A stretch of 64,000 nucleotides of DNA from Prolixibacteraceae bacterium UBA6162 (GTDB taxonomy: Bacteria > Bacteroidota > Bacteroidia > Bacteroidales > Prolixibacteraceae): contig DIUI01000067.1 of assembly GCA_002428215.1 (NCBI GenBank), positions 52,152 through 116,151 of the forward strand, given 5' to 3'. Of this stretch, positions 56,780 through 64,000 are shown piece by piece. Numbering within the stretch: the stretch's first letter is position 1; every line of letters begins with the position of its first letter. The notes under the pieces were generated by a model. That model had not been told where the DNA came from. It was given only the letters and a program-made list of their open reading frames with translations, and searched no databases. The position numbers and the translations under genes were made by a program.

Positions 56780-57679
56780 ATGAGATGGTCTGAGACGAAG
56801 AAGGGGTTTGAGAATTTTTTGAGGCTGGAAAAATCGTTGTCTCAAAATTCTGTAGCTGCTTACATCAACGATATCAATAAGTTAAATTTATTTCTGGATG
56901 CCAATTTTCAAAAAATAACCCCTGAAAAGGTTAAACTTCAGCATCTGAAGAAGTTTGTGGAGTGGCTTAACGATGAGGGAGTTAGTCCCCGAACACAGGC
57001 ACGCACCATTTCAGGAATTAAATCGTTCTTCCGGTTTTTACTTATTGAGGAAAGAATGCTGCATGATCCTACATCGTTGCTGGAATCTCCAAAAATTGGC
57101 AGGAAACTCCCGGATGTACTTAGCATTGAGGAGATTGACCTGCTCATCGATTCAGTCGATATTGCCAAACCTGAGGGCCAGCGCAACCGGGCCATGCTCG
57201 AAACCCTTTACAGTTGTGGTTTGCGTGTATCCGAGTTAGTAAACATAAAGATTACCAATCTGCATTTAGATCAGGGATATCTAAAGGTTGAGGGCAAGGC
57301 CGGCAAGGAACGTTTGGTTCCCATTAGCCAGAACGCTATTCGCGAAATTACCACCTATCTTGAAGGATATCGTAAAGGTTTGTCGGTAAATAAGGATAAT
57401 CAAAACGTTCTGTTCCTCAACCGTCGAGGCAAAATGTTAAGCAGGGTAATGATTTTTACCATCATTAAGAATCTCGCTGCTCAGGTAGGGCTGCAGAAGA
57501 AAATCAGTCCGCATACTTTCCGTCACTCTTTTGCTACCCATCTGGTGAACGGTGGTGCCGATCTGCGCGCCGTTCAGGAGATGCTCGGACATGAGTCGAT
57601 ACTTACTACAGAGATTTATACCCATCTCGATAAGGAGTACCTAAAAAGTACAATCTCTCATTTCCACCCCCGCTCATAG
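56780..57679 (+). CDS. xerD: Site-specific tyrosine recombinase, XerD-type
   Basis: This 299-residue recombinase resolves chromosome dimers at dif with a partner Xer protein and FtsK. The N-terminal SAM-like core-binding domain begins FENFLRLEKSLSQNSVAAY. The catalytic residues are visible: Arg in YSCGLRVSELVN, Lys in KAGKERLVPI, His-x-x-Arg in HTFRHSFATHL, His in MLGHESILTTEIYTHLDK, and Tyr in the same block. Length fits XerC/XerD. The name xerD (not xerC) is a best guess. No dif site was identified in the window. Confidence 0.9.
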   Translation: MRWSETKKGFENFLRLEKSLSQNSVAAYINDINKLNLFLDANFQKITPEKVKLQHLKKFVEWLNDEGVSPRTQARTISGIKSFFRFLLIEERMLHDPTSLLESPKIGRKLPDVLSIEEIDLLIDSVDIAKPEGQRNRAMLETLYSCGLRVSELVNIKITNLHLDQGYLKVEGKAGKERLVPISQNAIREITTYLEGYRKGLSVNKDNQNVLFLNRRGKMLSRVMIFTIIKNLAAQVGLQKKISPHTFRHSFATHLVNGGADLRAVQEMLGHESILTTEIYTHLDKEYLKSTISHFHPRS

Positions 57680-57703
57680 GCCAAAGTTATGTTGGGGCCT
57701 GTG

Positions 57704-57726
57704 CTGAATATTTAGCCGATATTCAG
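57704..57726 (+). terminator. Hairpin after xerD
   Basis: CTGAATAT (57704-57711) and ATATTCAG (57719-57726) pair perfectly, 25 bases after the xerD stop, followed by a G/T-rich tract (TGGTTTGTGTTTG) rather than a pure T run. Confidence 0.5.
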
Positions 57727-57984
57727 TGGTTTGTGTTTGCCTGGCAGTAATTTGCCTCGTTGTTAGAGCAAGCAATCCAGCTTTCTGTTTTTCATATTAG
57801 ACTTCTTATCAGAGTACAAAGAAGTTTCTCATGCGTATATAATTTTCTATGGCAATATACGGCAATTATTATGTTAATATTCTATAGATAATTATACATT
57901 ATTATACAATAAAGCTTATATTTTCAATGATATAATTCAGGAAAATAGGGCTTCACATCCAATCTCTATTTCGGTCGATAAGTT

Positions 57985-57992
57985 TATCTTTG
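57985..57992 (+). promoter_or_regulatory. Candidate pckG -7 element TATCTTTG
   Basis: Exact TAnnTTTG match 141 bases before the pckG ATG; it would give an mRNA leader of about 135 bases. Confidence 0.5.
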
Positions 57993-58054
57993 TGATACAG
58001 AGAAAAAGCTATACTAAACCAATAAGCCGGGAACATTGAACTGTTGTCGGGAAA

Positions 58055-58109
58055 AAAGCCATTTTCTCTGGCAGTTGCTGTCATTTTTACAATGACGGCT
58101 TTGTGTTTT
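58055..58109 (+). promoter_or_regulatory. Terminator-like nested hairpin in the pckG leader
   Basis: GTCATT (58080-58085) pairs with AATGAC (58091-58096). Directly next to it AAAGCC (58055-58060) can pair with GGCTTT (58097-58102). A T-rich tract (GTGTTTTT) follows. The structure lies between the candidate promoter and the start codon, so it could act as an attenuator or stability element. Confidence 0.4.
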
Positions 58110-58133
58110 TAAACCTTATGGAAACTATACATT

Positions 58134-59921
58134 ATGACGAATCACAAAAAACTTAAGGCTTGGGTTGATGAATGGGTTGAACTTTGTCAGCCGAATGAGG
58201 TATACTGGTGCAACGGTTCAGAGGAAGAGAGTCAGCGGCTACTTGAGGAAATGGTTGCCAATGGTTCGGCCGTAAAACTTAACCCCGAAAAGCGTCCAAA
58301 CAGCTACTACTTTCAGAGCGACCCTTCTGATGTAGCACGCGTTGAGGACCGAACCTTCATCAGTACCCGCCATAGGGAGGATGCAGGACCAACCAACAAC
58401 TGGCAGAATCCTGACGAACTTAAGCAGACCATGCGGGCCTTGTACAATGGGTCGATGCGTGGAAGAACAATGTATGTTATTCCTTTCAGCATGGGGCCGT
58501 TAGGTTCCAATATTGCCCATATTGGTGTTGAACTTACCGATTCGGCTTATGTGGTGGTAAATATGCGCCTCATGACAAGAATGGGGCAAGCGGTACTTGA
58601 CGTTCTTGGAAGCGATGGATATTTTGTGCCGGCCATCCACTCGGTGGGTGCACCGCTGGAAGCCGGACAGCAAGATGTTGCCTGGCCTTGCGCTCCCATC
58701 GAAAAAAAATATATCTCCCATTTTCCTGAGACCGGCGAAATATGGTCGTACGGATCGGGTTATGGCGGAAATGCGTTGCTTGGAAAGAAATGTTTTGCAC
58801 TGCGAATCGCCTCCTATATGGCCCGCCAGCAAGGCTGGATGGCCGAGCATATGCTGATTATGGGAATTACCAACCCCGAGGGTAAAAAAATATATGCTGC
58901 TGCGGCATTTCCGAGTGCTTGTGGTAAAACCAATCTGGCCATGTTAATTCCTTCGATTCCGGGATGGAAGGTCGAAACGGTGGGTGACGATATTGCATGG
59001 ATGAAATTTGGAAGCGATGGCCGACTATACGCTATTAATCCGGAGGCTGGATTCTTTGGTGTGGCGCCCATGACTTCAATGGCGACCAATCCCAATGCAA
59101 TGCTGAGTATGCAGGAGAACGCCATCTTTACCAATGTTGGCTTAACTCCCGATGGTGATGTTTGGTGGGAAGGAATAGGTCACGACTGTCCTTCCGGCAC
59201 CATTAACTGGAAAAACAAGGTGCACGACCCGGCTTCCGGTGAATTGGTAGCTCATCCCAATGCGCGATTTACTGCACCTGCTGCCCAATGCCCTGCCATC
59301 GATCCGGAATGGGAAAACCCGGCCGGTGTTCCTATTTCTGCTTTTCTTTTTGGAGGACGCAGACCCACCACCGTTCCCCTTGTTTTCGAAGCTTATAATT
59401 GGAATCATGGTGTCTTTATGGGATCTATTGTTGGCTCAGAAGTTACGGCAGCTGCAATTGGCCTGAAAGCCGGGGTTCGTCGTGATCCGTTTGCGATGCT
59501 TCCTTTCTGCGGTTATCATATGGGCGATTACTTTCAGCATTGGATCGATATGGGAACTATGGCACCCAATAAGGAGTTGTTGCCCCGTATTTTTAACGTC
59601 AATTGGTTCCGTAAAAGCAGCGAAGGGAAGTGGCTTTGGCCGGGCTATGGCGACAATATCAGGGTACTCGAGTGGATCTTCAACCGGTGTCTCAATAAGA
59701 TCGACGCAGAGCAAACACCCATCGGGTATGTTCCCCATATCCGCGATATGAATCTTGAGGGCATAGAGGAGGTCGCTCAAAGCCTACCCGAACTGCTTGA
59801 AGTCAACAGTGACCAGTGGGAAGAGGAGTGCAAACTTATAGATGAGTCGTATGTGCAATATGGCGACCGGCTTCCAAAACTGTTGGTTGAAGAGTTTTCA
59901 AAGCTTAGAAGCCGACTCTAA
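58134..59921 (+). CDS. pckG: Phosphoenolpyruvate carboxykinase (GTP type)
   Basis: This 595-residue enzyme interconverts oxaloacetate and phosphoenolpyruvate with GTP/GDP. The GTP-type signature [13 protein letters not shown], with the reactive cysteine, is near residue 259. The conserved [33 protein letters not shown] and [19 protein letters not shown] blocks follow. The length and motifs separate it from the ~530-residue ATP type common in many Bacteroidota. A 12-codon frame (ATG at 58118, stop 58156) overlaps its start in another frame and could dampen translation. Confidence 0.95.
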   Translation: MTNHKKLKAWVDEWVELCQPNEVYWCNGSEEESQRLLEEMVANGSAVKLNPEKRPNSYYFQSDPSDVARVEDRTFISTRHREDAGPTNNWQNPDELKQTMRALYNGSMRGRTMYVIPFSMGPLGSNIAHIGVELTDSAYVVVNMRLMTRMGQAVLDVLGSDGYFVPAIHSVGAPLEAGQQDVAWPCAPIEKKYISHFPETGEIWSYGSGYGGNALLGKKCFALRIASYMARQQGWMAEHMLIMGITNPEGKKIYAAAAFPSACGKTNLAMLIPSIPGWKVETVGDDIAWMKFGSDGRLYAINPEAGFFGVAPMTSMATNPNAMLSMQENAIFTNVGLTPDGDVWWEGIGHDCPSGTINWKNKVHDPASGELVAHPNARFTAPAAQCPAIDPEWENPAGVPISAFLFGGRRPTTVPLVFEAYNWNHGVFMGSIVGSEVTAAAIGLKAGVRRDPFAMLPFCGYHMGDYFQHWIDMGTMAPNKELLPRIFNVNWFRKSSEGKWLWPGYGDNIRVLEWIFNRCLNKIDAEQTPIGYVPHIRDMNLEGIEEVAQSLPELLEVNSDQWEEECKLIDESYVQYGDRLPKLLVEEFSKLRSRL

Positions 59922-59924
59922 CCA

Positions 59925-60794
59925 TTATTTCGATTCAAAAATCTGATCCATCGCCCCATCGAGCGTTGGGTATGAAAAAGTAAAATTTTCGCGAAGCAAT
60001 CGGTCAGGCTCGACCGCAGGACTTTCGTATACCAGCTGTGCTGCTTGTCCGTATAGAAGTCTTAACGGAAACCGGGGCACAGGAAACCATGAAGGCCTGT
60101 GCAGTCTTTTGCCCAACTCGGTCGAGAATCTTGCATTGTTTACCTGTTCCGGGGCAGTTAAATTATATACTCCCTTTACTTCAGGCTGAATGATGGCCCA
60201 TTCCATTGCGGCAGTTACGTCATTCAAATGAATAAACGGAAATGGTTGTCTGCCCCGTCCAATCGGACCACCGGCAAAGAGAAGAAAAGGAAGTTTCAGT
60301 TTTTTTATCAATTCGGCCTCGCGATCGAGAACCAAACCAATTCTGAAAATCACATTTCTGACACCTTTCGGCAAATTACCATTGGCAGCCTCCCAGTCAA
60401 TTATTAACCGGGCCGCAAAATGGCCTGCATAATCACGACTCTCTTCGGTATGGAGTCGATCAGGTTTGTATAAGCCAATCGCCGATGCCGTTACCATTAC
60501 CTTTGGACGTTCTTCGGGCGATAATTTATTGATGGCTCCTGCAATGTTGCGGGTCGTAACAATCCGGCTGTCGAACATTACCTTTCGATTGGAAGCAGTC
60601 CACCGCTTAATGATGGGAGCCCCAGACAGATGCACAACTGCATCTGCCCCTTTCAACCGGAGTGCAAGTTGTTCCTGCGAATAGTCATAAAGCAGAGAAC
60701 GTTCAAGCCTCAAAATATCATGCCCTGCTTTCGATAGCTCACTCTCCAGCTTCTTTCCAATAAGACCCCGGTATCCCGAAATTGCCACTTTCAT
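59925..60794 (-). CDS. TIGR01777-family NAD(P)-dependent epimerase-like protein
   Basis: This 289-residue extended short-chain dehydrogenase has the Rossmann start KVAISGYRGLIGKKLESEL. It also contains DAVVHLSGAPI, VTASAIGLY (with Tyr near the active-site region) and FRIGLVLDREAE, followed by the C-terminal DUF1731-like block (PRFPLRLLYGQAAQLV). This is the SulA/YfcH/SDR39U1-type family, whose substrate is unknown. It is convergent with pckG, 3 bases away. Confidence 0.88.
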   Translation of the reverse strand: MKVAISGYRGLIGKKLESELSKAGHDILRLERSLLYDYSQEQLALRLKGADAVVHLSGAPIIKRWTASNRKVMFDSRIVTTRNIAGAINKLSPEERPKVMVTASAIGLYKPDRLHTEESRDYAGHFAARLIIDWEAANGNLPKGVRNVIFRIGLVLDREAELIKKLKLPFLLFAGGPIGRGRQPFPFIHLNDVTAAMEWAIIQPEVKGVYNLTAPEQVNNARFSTELGKRLHRPSWFPVPRFPLRLLYGQAAQLVYESPAVEPDRLLRENFTFSYPTLDGAMDQIFESK

Positions 60795-61020
60795 AATACA
60801 TTGAATAATTGATTAAACAATGGCTGACAAAACAAATCATTCATTCTTGGATAAATTTATACCATCATCCACGCCAACCCAGATGTACTTTATTTACTAC
60901 TAAGAACAATCGCAGGTGTCTAAAGTTTCCTGTATTGTTTCCCATCGCGTAAATTTTTCCATAATTCCTCTCCTCCTTTCATTTTTTAGTACTTTAGGGC
61001 ACAACAAACGTATATGAAGT

Positions 61021-62151
61021 ATGAGAAATGCGGTATTATTTGTTTTAGCAATGGTAATGGTATCGGCTGCCTGCACCAATCAACCCAAAAGTCTTGATTT
61101 GCCCTATTCCATTACCGATTTTCAAACGGTAATAGACGGTAAGGAAACCACCTTGTTTACCTTGTCCAATAGCAATGGCATGGTTGTAACACTCACCAAC
61201 TATGGAGCAAAAATCGTTTCCATTTATGTACCTGACCGCCAAGGAACCCAAGCCGATGTGATGTTGGGTTTCTCCAGTGTTGCCGATTATATGAAGTATA
61301 GTGCCAGTCATGGTGCTACAGTGGGTCCATTTGCCAATAGGATAGGGGGGGCTTCATTTACCATTGACGATGTAACCTATGAGCTCGAAGCCAACAACAA
61401 TGGCAATACCCTGCATTCCGGATCGAGTACTTTTTCGCGAGAAGTATGGAATGCCAGTCAAATGGCCAACCGCGTTACCATGTCCATCGTAAGCCCGGAC
61501 GGAACCTATGGTTTTCCGGGTAATAAGTGGGTAACTGTTGAGTTTACCCTTACCGATGAGAACGAACTGCGTATAGATTACATAGCACAAACCGATGCAC
61601 CTACCCATTTTAATTTAACCAATCATGGATACTTTAACCTGCGTGGCGAAGGGAATGGTAACGTGCTCGATCACGTCGTTGTAATCAATGCCGATTATGT
61701 AACTGAAGTGAATGAACTGATGATTCCAACGGGTGAGATTGTCCCGGTAGATGGCTCCCCGCTCGATTTCAGATTGCCGCAAGTCATTGGTCAGCGAATT
61801 GATGAGGAACATCCACAGCTGGCGATTGCATCGGGTTACGATTTTAATTATGTGCTCAACAAAGAACCCGGAGAATTATCGTTTGCCGGGAGTGCCTATG
61901 AACCCGAGAGTGGCCGATACATGGAGGTATTCACTACTGAGCCCGGAATGCAGTTCTTTACTGCGAATCACTTTCAGGGAAGTGAAATTGGTAAAAGCGG
62001 TCAGCCTTTCGTCAAACGGGGTGGTTTCTGCTTCGAAACCCAGCACTTTCCCGACACTCCGAACAAACCACATTTTCCGACCACATTGCTGCTGCCGGGA
62101 GAAAGTTTTGTTTCAACCACCATTTTTAAGTTTTCGGTTGCCGGTCTTTGA
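61021..62151 (+). CDS. galM: Aldose 1-epimerase (galactose mutarotase), lipoprotein
   Basis: This 376-residue enzyme interconverts alpha and beta anomers of aldoses. A lipoprotein signal (MVMVSAACTNQ) indicates a periplasm- or surface-facing location, unlike cytoplasmic E. coli GalM. Active-site landmarks are GPFANRIGGASF, the catalytic His in THFNLTNHGYFNLRG and the catalytic Glu in FTTEPGMQFFTANH. It overlaps the 3' end of the opposing symporter gene by 26 bases. It may serve sugar uptake, together with that symporter or with outer-membrane systems. Confidence 0.92.
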   Translation: MRNAVLFVLAMVMVSAACTNQPKSLDLPYSITDFQTVIDGKETTLFTLSNSNGMVVTLTNYGAKIVSIYVPDRQGTQADVMLGFSSVADYMKYSASHGATVGPFANRIGGASFTIDDVTYELEANNNGNTLHSGSSTFSREVWNASQMANRVTMSIVSPDGTYGFPGNKWVTVEFTLTDENELRIDYIAQTDAPTHFNLTNHGYFNLRGEGNGNVLDHVVVINADYVTEVNELMIPTGEIVPVDGSPLDFRLPQVIGQRIDEEHPQLAIASGYDFNYVLNKEPGELSFAGSAYEPESGRYMEVFTTEPGMQFFTANHFQGSEIGKSGQPFVKRGGFCFETQHFPDTPNKPHFPTTLLLPGESFVSTTIFKFSVAGL

Positions 62152-63574
62152 CCGGAAACAGCAAGCTAAAAACGATGGCAGCAGCGAAAGCCAAAAGGTA
62201 GGAGGACAATCGTTCTGAAATACCGGTAAGGTCGGTTAACCAAATTTTCCAAATTACAGCGGAAATGGTTCCGGTAAGCATGCCAGCATAAACACCAGCT
62301 GCCGAAAACCTTTTCCAGAAAAGCAAGAGCACCACTGCTGGTCCAAATGCTGCTCCTATGCCGCTCCAGGCATACGATACCATTCCATATACAGTTTCCT
62401 CCATCGTGAGGGCAAGCAGAAACGCAAAAATACCTACCAACAAAGTGGCAATCCTGTTCCCCAGTAACATGGTGCGATCTGAAAGCATCCTTCTTTTGAG
62501 CGGTCGGTACAAATCTTCGGTAATGGCCGACGAAACAACCATGAGTTGCGATGAAGCGGTCGACATCATAGCAGAAATGGCCCCCGAGAGGAGAATTCCT
62601 GCAAGCAATGGATTCAGGAGTGTCATAACCATTATCGGCATAATCTTTTCTGCATCTGCTGTCAGCCGGGCTGTGGCATCCCCCAGAATTCCGGCCATTG
62701 CCAGCTGATATCCCACCAGACCTATGAGAAAGGCTCCACCATAGGCCAGCAGTGTCCAGCCAATGGCAAGCCACCTTGCCCGTCGGGTTTCCGATGGATT
62801 CCGCATAGCCATCATACGGGTAAGCAGCTGTGGTTGGCCCGTATAGCCAAAAGCCCAGCTTAAGCCATTTAGCACCAAAAGTAAGCCTCCCGACGATGCT
62901 GCCATATTTCGGGGAGTGGTTAAATCAGCTGTCAGAAACTCGCCGGCAAATGGCAGATTGTAGCTTGCTGCTACCATTAAGGCTACTATAGGAAGAACAA
63001 CGCAGGTAACCACCATCAATACTGCCTGAAATGCATCGGTGGCTACCACAGTTATAAAACCACCGAGCATGGTATAGAGGGTTACCAGAGCCGATCCGAT
63101 AACCATACCCCAAAATGGATCAATGTTGAATGTATCGTTGAAAATCTTTCCGGCCCCGCTAAATTGTGCTGCAATATAGAGCATGAAAAAGAAAATGATA
63201 ATGCCCGACGAAAGAATTCCTATGTTCCGGGTTTCTCCTTCGAATGTTTTAAAAAATAGACCTGCAACAGTCTGAGCACCTGTTTTTTCCGTAATTCTTT
63301 GCAATGGCTCCGCCATAAAGATCCATAGAAACAAAATCCCCGCCACACATCCAAACGCCACCCAGATGGCCGACCATCCTTCGGCATAGGCATGCCCGGT
63401 TAACCCGAGTAATAACCAGGCCGATTCACCGGTGGCTCTTTCCGACAATGCAAGTGAGAATCCCGAAATCTTTTTTCCACCAATAACAAAATCGGCATTG
63501 GTTTTTGAACGCCGGGCCGAATGGAAAACTATTCCCATCAGAATAAGCAGGTAAAGTATAAAAACGGGAATCAT
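62126..63574 (-). CDS. putP: Sodium:solute symporter, PutP-like
   Basis: This 482-residue inner-membrane protein has about 13 predicted spans of the SSS family. FVIGGKKISGFSLALSERA is near the N-terminus, and GLSWAFGYTGQPQLLTRMM is the PutP-type block. Sodium-site residues lie in the SGAISAMMSTASSQLMV stretch. The closest pattern is sodium/proline symport, but substrate cannot be fixed from sequence. It is convergent with galM; the two coding ends overlap by 26 bases. Confidence 0.88.
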   Translation of the reverse strand: MIPVFILYLLILMGIVFHSARRSKTNADFVIGGKKISGFSLALSERATGESAWLLLGLTGHAYAEGWSAIWVAFGCVAGILFLWIFMAEPLQRITEKTGAQTVAGLFFKTFEGETRNIGILSSGIIIFFFMLYIAAQFSGAGKIFNDTFNIDPFWGMVIGSALVTLYTMLGGFITVVATDAFQAVLMVVTCVVLPIVALMVAASYNLPFAGEFLTADLTTPRNMAASSGGLLLVLNGLSWAFGYTGQPQLLTRMMAMRNPSETRRARWLAIGWTLLAYGGAFLIGLVGYQLAMAGILGDATARLTADAEKIMPIMVMTLLNPLLAGILLSGAISAMMSTASSQLMVVSSAITEDLYRPLKRRMLSDRTMLLGNRIATLLVGIFAFLLALTMEETVYGMVSYAWSGIGAAFGPAVVLLLFWKRFSAAGVYAGMLTGTISAVIWKIWLTDLTGISERLSSYLLAFAAAIVFSLLFPVKDRQPKT

Positions 63575-63844
63575 CGGTAACGAATAGGTTTTGTTTTGTT
63601 GTTGTCAGGCTATCCCGATAGAATGCTGATAACCTATTTCCACCGTATCTGAAGGTCCTCTGCTGGTTAACCGGATGAGATGGCCGGTGGCTAATTTAGG
63701 TAAAAGCAGTGTTAACCGCAAGTAGATATCCCATGAGAATTCAGGGAGGATGGATCGAAATGTGTAAATTTGAGGCTTGACGGTTTAAAATTGCATTTTT
63801 AGGTCGTGTACATTGAAAAAAATAGCGCATACGGTTTCCCAATT

Positions 63845-64000
63845 ATGAAGCATACTCTATACCTCTGGTTTCTGATAATGTCTCTTGGAACAGAAGCCCA
63901 GGTGGTTGAAAATCCTGACTTCATCTTTGGAAATGTACACTATTTCAATGTTGATCTTAACGAAGTTATATTGTTCAATCAGAATGAGATAGAAGTTCTT
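63845..64000 (+). CDS. Exported protein of unknown function, 5' part
   Basis: An ATG at 63845 opens a frame that runs off the window (52 codons). It begins MKHTLYLWFLIMSLGTEAQ, a convincing signal peptide with cleavage after Ala-Gln, then VVENPDFIFGNVHYFNVDLNE. I do not recognise the family from this fragment. No TAnnTTTG element was found in the 270 bases upstream. Confidence 0.6.
   Translation, partial: MKHTLYLWFLIMSLGTEAQVVENPDFIFGNVHYFNVDLNEVILFNQNEIEVL

Larger units (their letters stand above)
57680..58133. other. Intergenic region xerD - pckG with structured leader
   Basis: This 454-base stretch with no supported gene. It holds a hairpin after xerD (57704-57726), a very AT-rich block near 57830-57940, a -7 element TATCTTTG at 57985-57992, and nested stems at 58055-58102 followed by a T-rich tract just before pckG. 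Confidence 0.6.

Noticed and set aside
1..64000. tRNA genes, rRNA, CRISPR arrays, transposases, prophage genes
   Set aside because: Looked for in the gaps and among the frames; none found. The only recombinase is the housekeeping Xer-type gene.

Overview
The window is a 64 kb piece of a Bacteroidota chromosome, probably from the Bacteroidales/Marinilabiliales side. The evidence is a SusC/SusD pair, a one-protein hybrid two-component regulator, an L17 protein with a long Ala/Glu-rich tail, DUF4369-type TlpA lipoproteins, and repeated TAnnTTTG-type -7 promoter elements upstream of genes. No tRNA, rRNA, CRISPR array, insertion sequence or prophage was seen.

Layout. 1-8.3 kb: end of rplQ with its terminator, a free-methionine-sulfoxide reductase divergent from hisS, a lone hutH, an ECF sigma/anti-sigma/periplasmic protein operon, ychF, and a sialidase-like lipoprotein. 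8.3-10.7 kb: a small, decaying accessory patch. It holds two tandem membrane-anchored coiled-coil paralogues (one frameshifted), an isolated consensus promoter next to a hairpin, and a PEGA-domain lipoprotein broken by one in-frame TAA. 10.7-18.1 kb: a histidine kinase/response-regulator pair, asnB, and a hybrid sensor with a sugar-binding-protein sensor domain. 18.1-32 kb: a polysaccharide-utilisation-like locus on the minus strand. SusC and SusD are followed by a terminator and then a four-gene operon: two ~1100-residue FG-GAP/ASPIC-UnbV lipoproteins, a vanadium-haloperoxidase-like lipoprotein and a membrane-anchored GyrI-like protein. 32.4-35.5 kb: a TlpA-like lipoprotein and small membrane proteins.

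35.5-49.2 kb is a complete branched-chain amino acid block on the minus strand: ilvD-ilvB-ilvN-ilvC, then leuA-leuC-leuD-(leuA-like)-leuB, then ilvA. Both the ilv and the leu operon begin with a short leader peptide rich in branched-chain codons (19 and 20 residues), overlapping an antiterminator arm and followed by an intrinsic terminator. These are textbook ribosome-mediated attenuators and are absent from simple ORF listings. The leu leader codes for Leu and Ile but no Val. That fits the presence in this operon of a second LeuA-family enzyme that may feed isoleucine synthesis.

49.3-64 kb: ornithine carbamoyltransferase and carbamate kinase (citrulline/arginine catabolism), ftsK, lolA, pyruvate kinase, aroQ, xerD-type recombinase, GTP-type PEP carboxykinase with a structured leader, a TIGR01777 epimerase, aldose 1-epimerase, a PutP-type sodium symporter, and the start of an exported protein cut by the window edge.

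The most noteworthy items are the paired attenuators, the FG-GAP/haloperoxidase locus, and the two broken genes at 8.5-10.5 kb.
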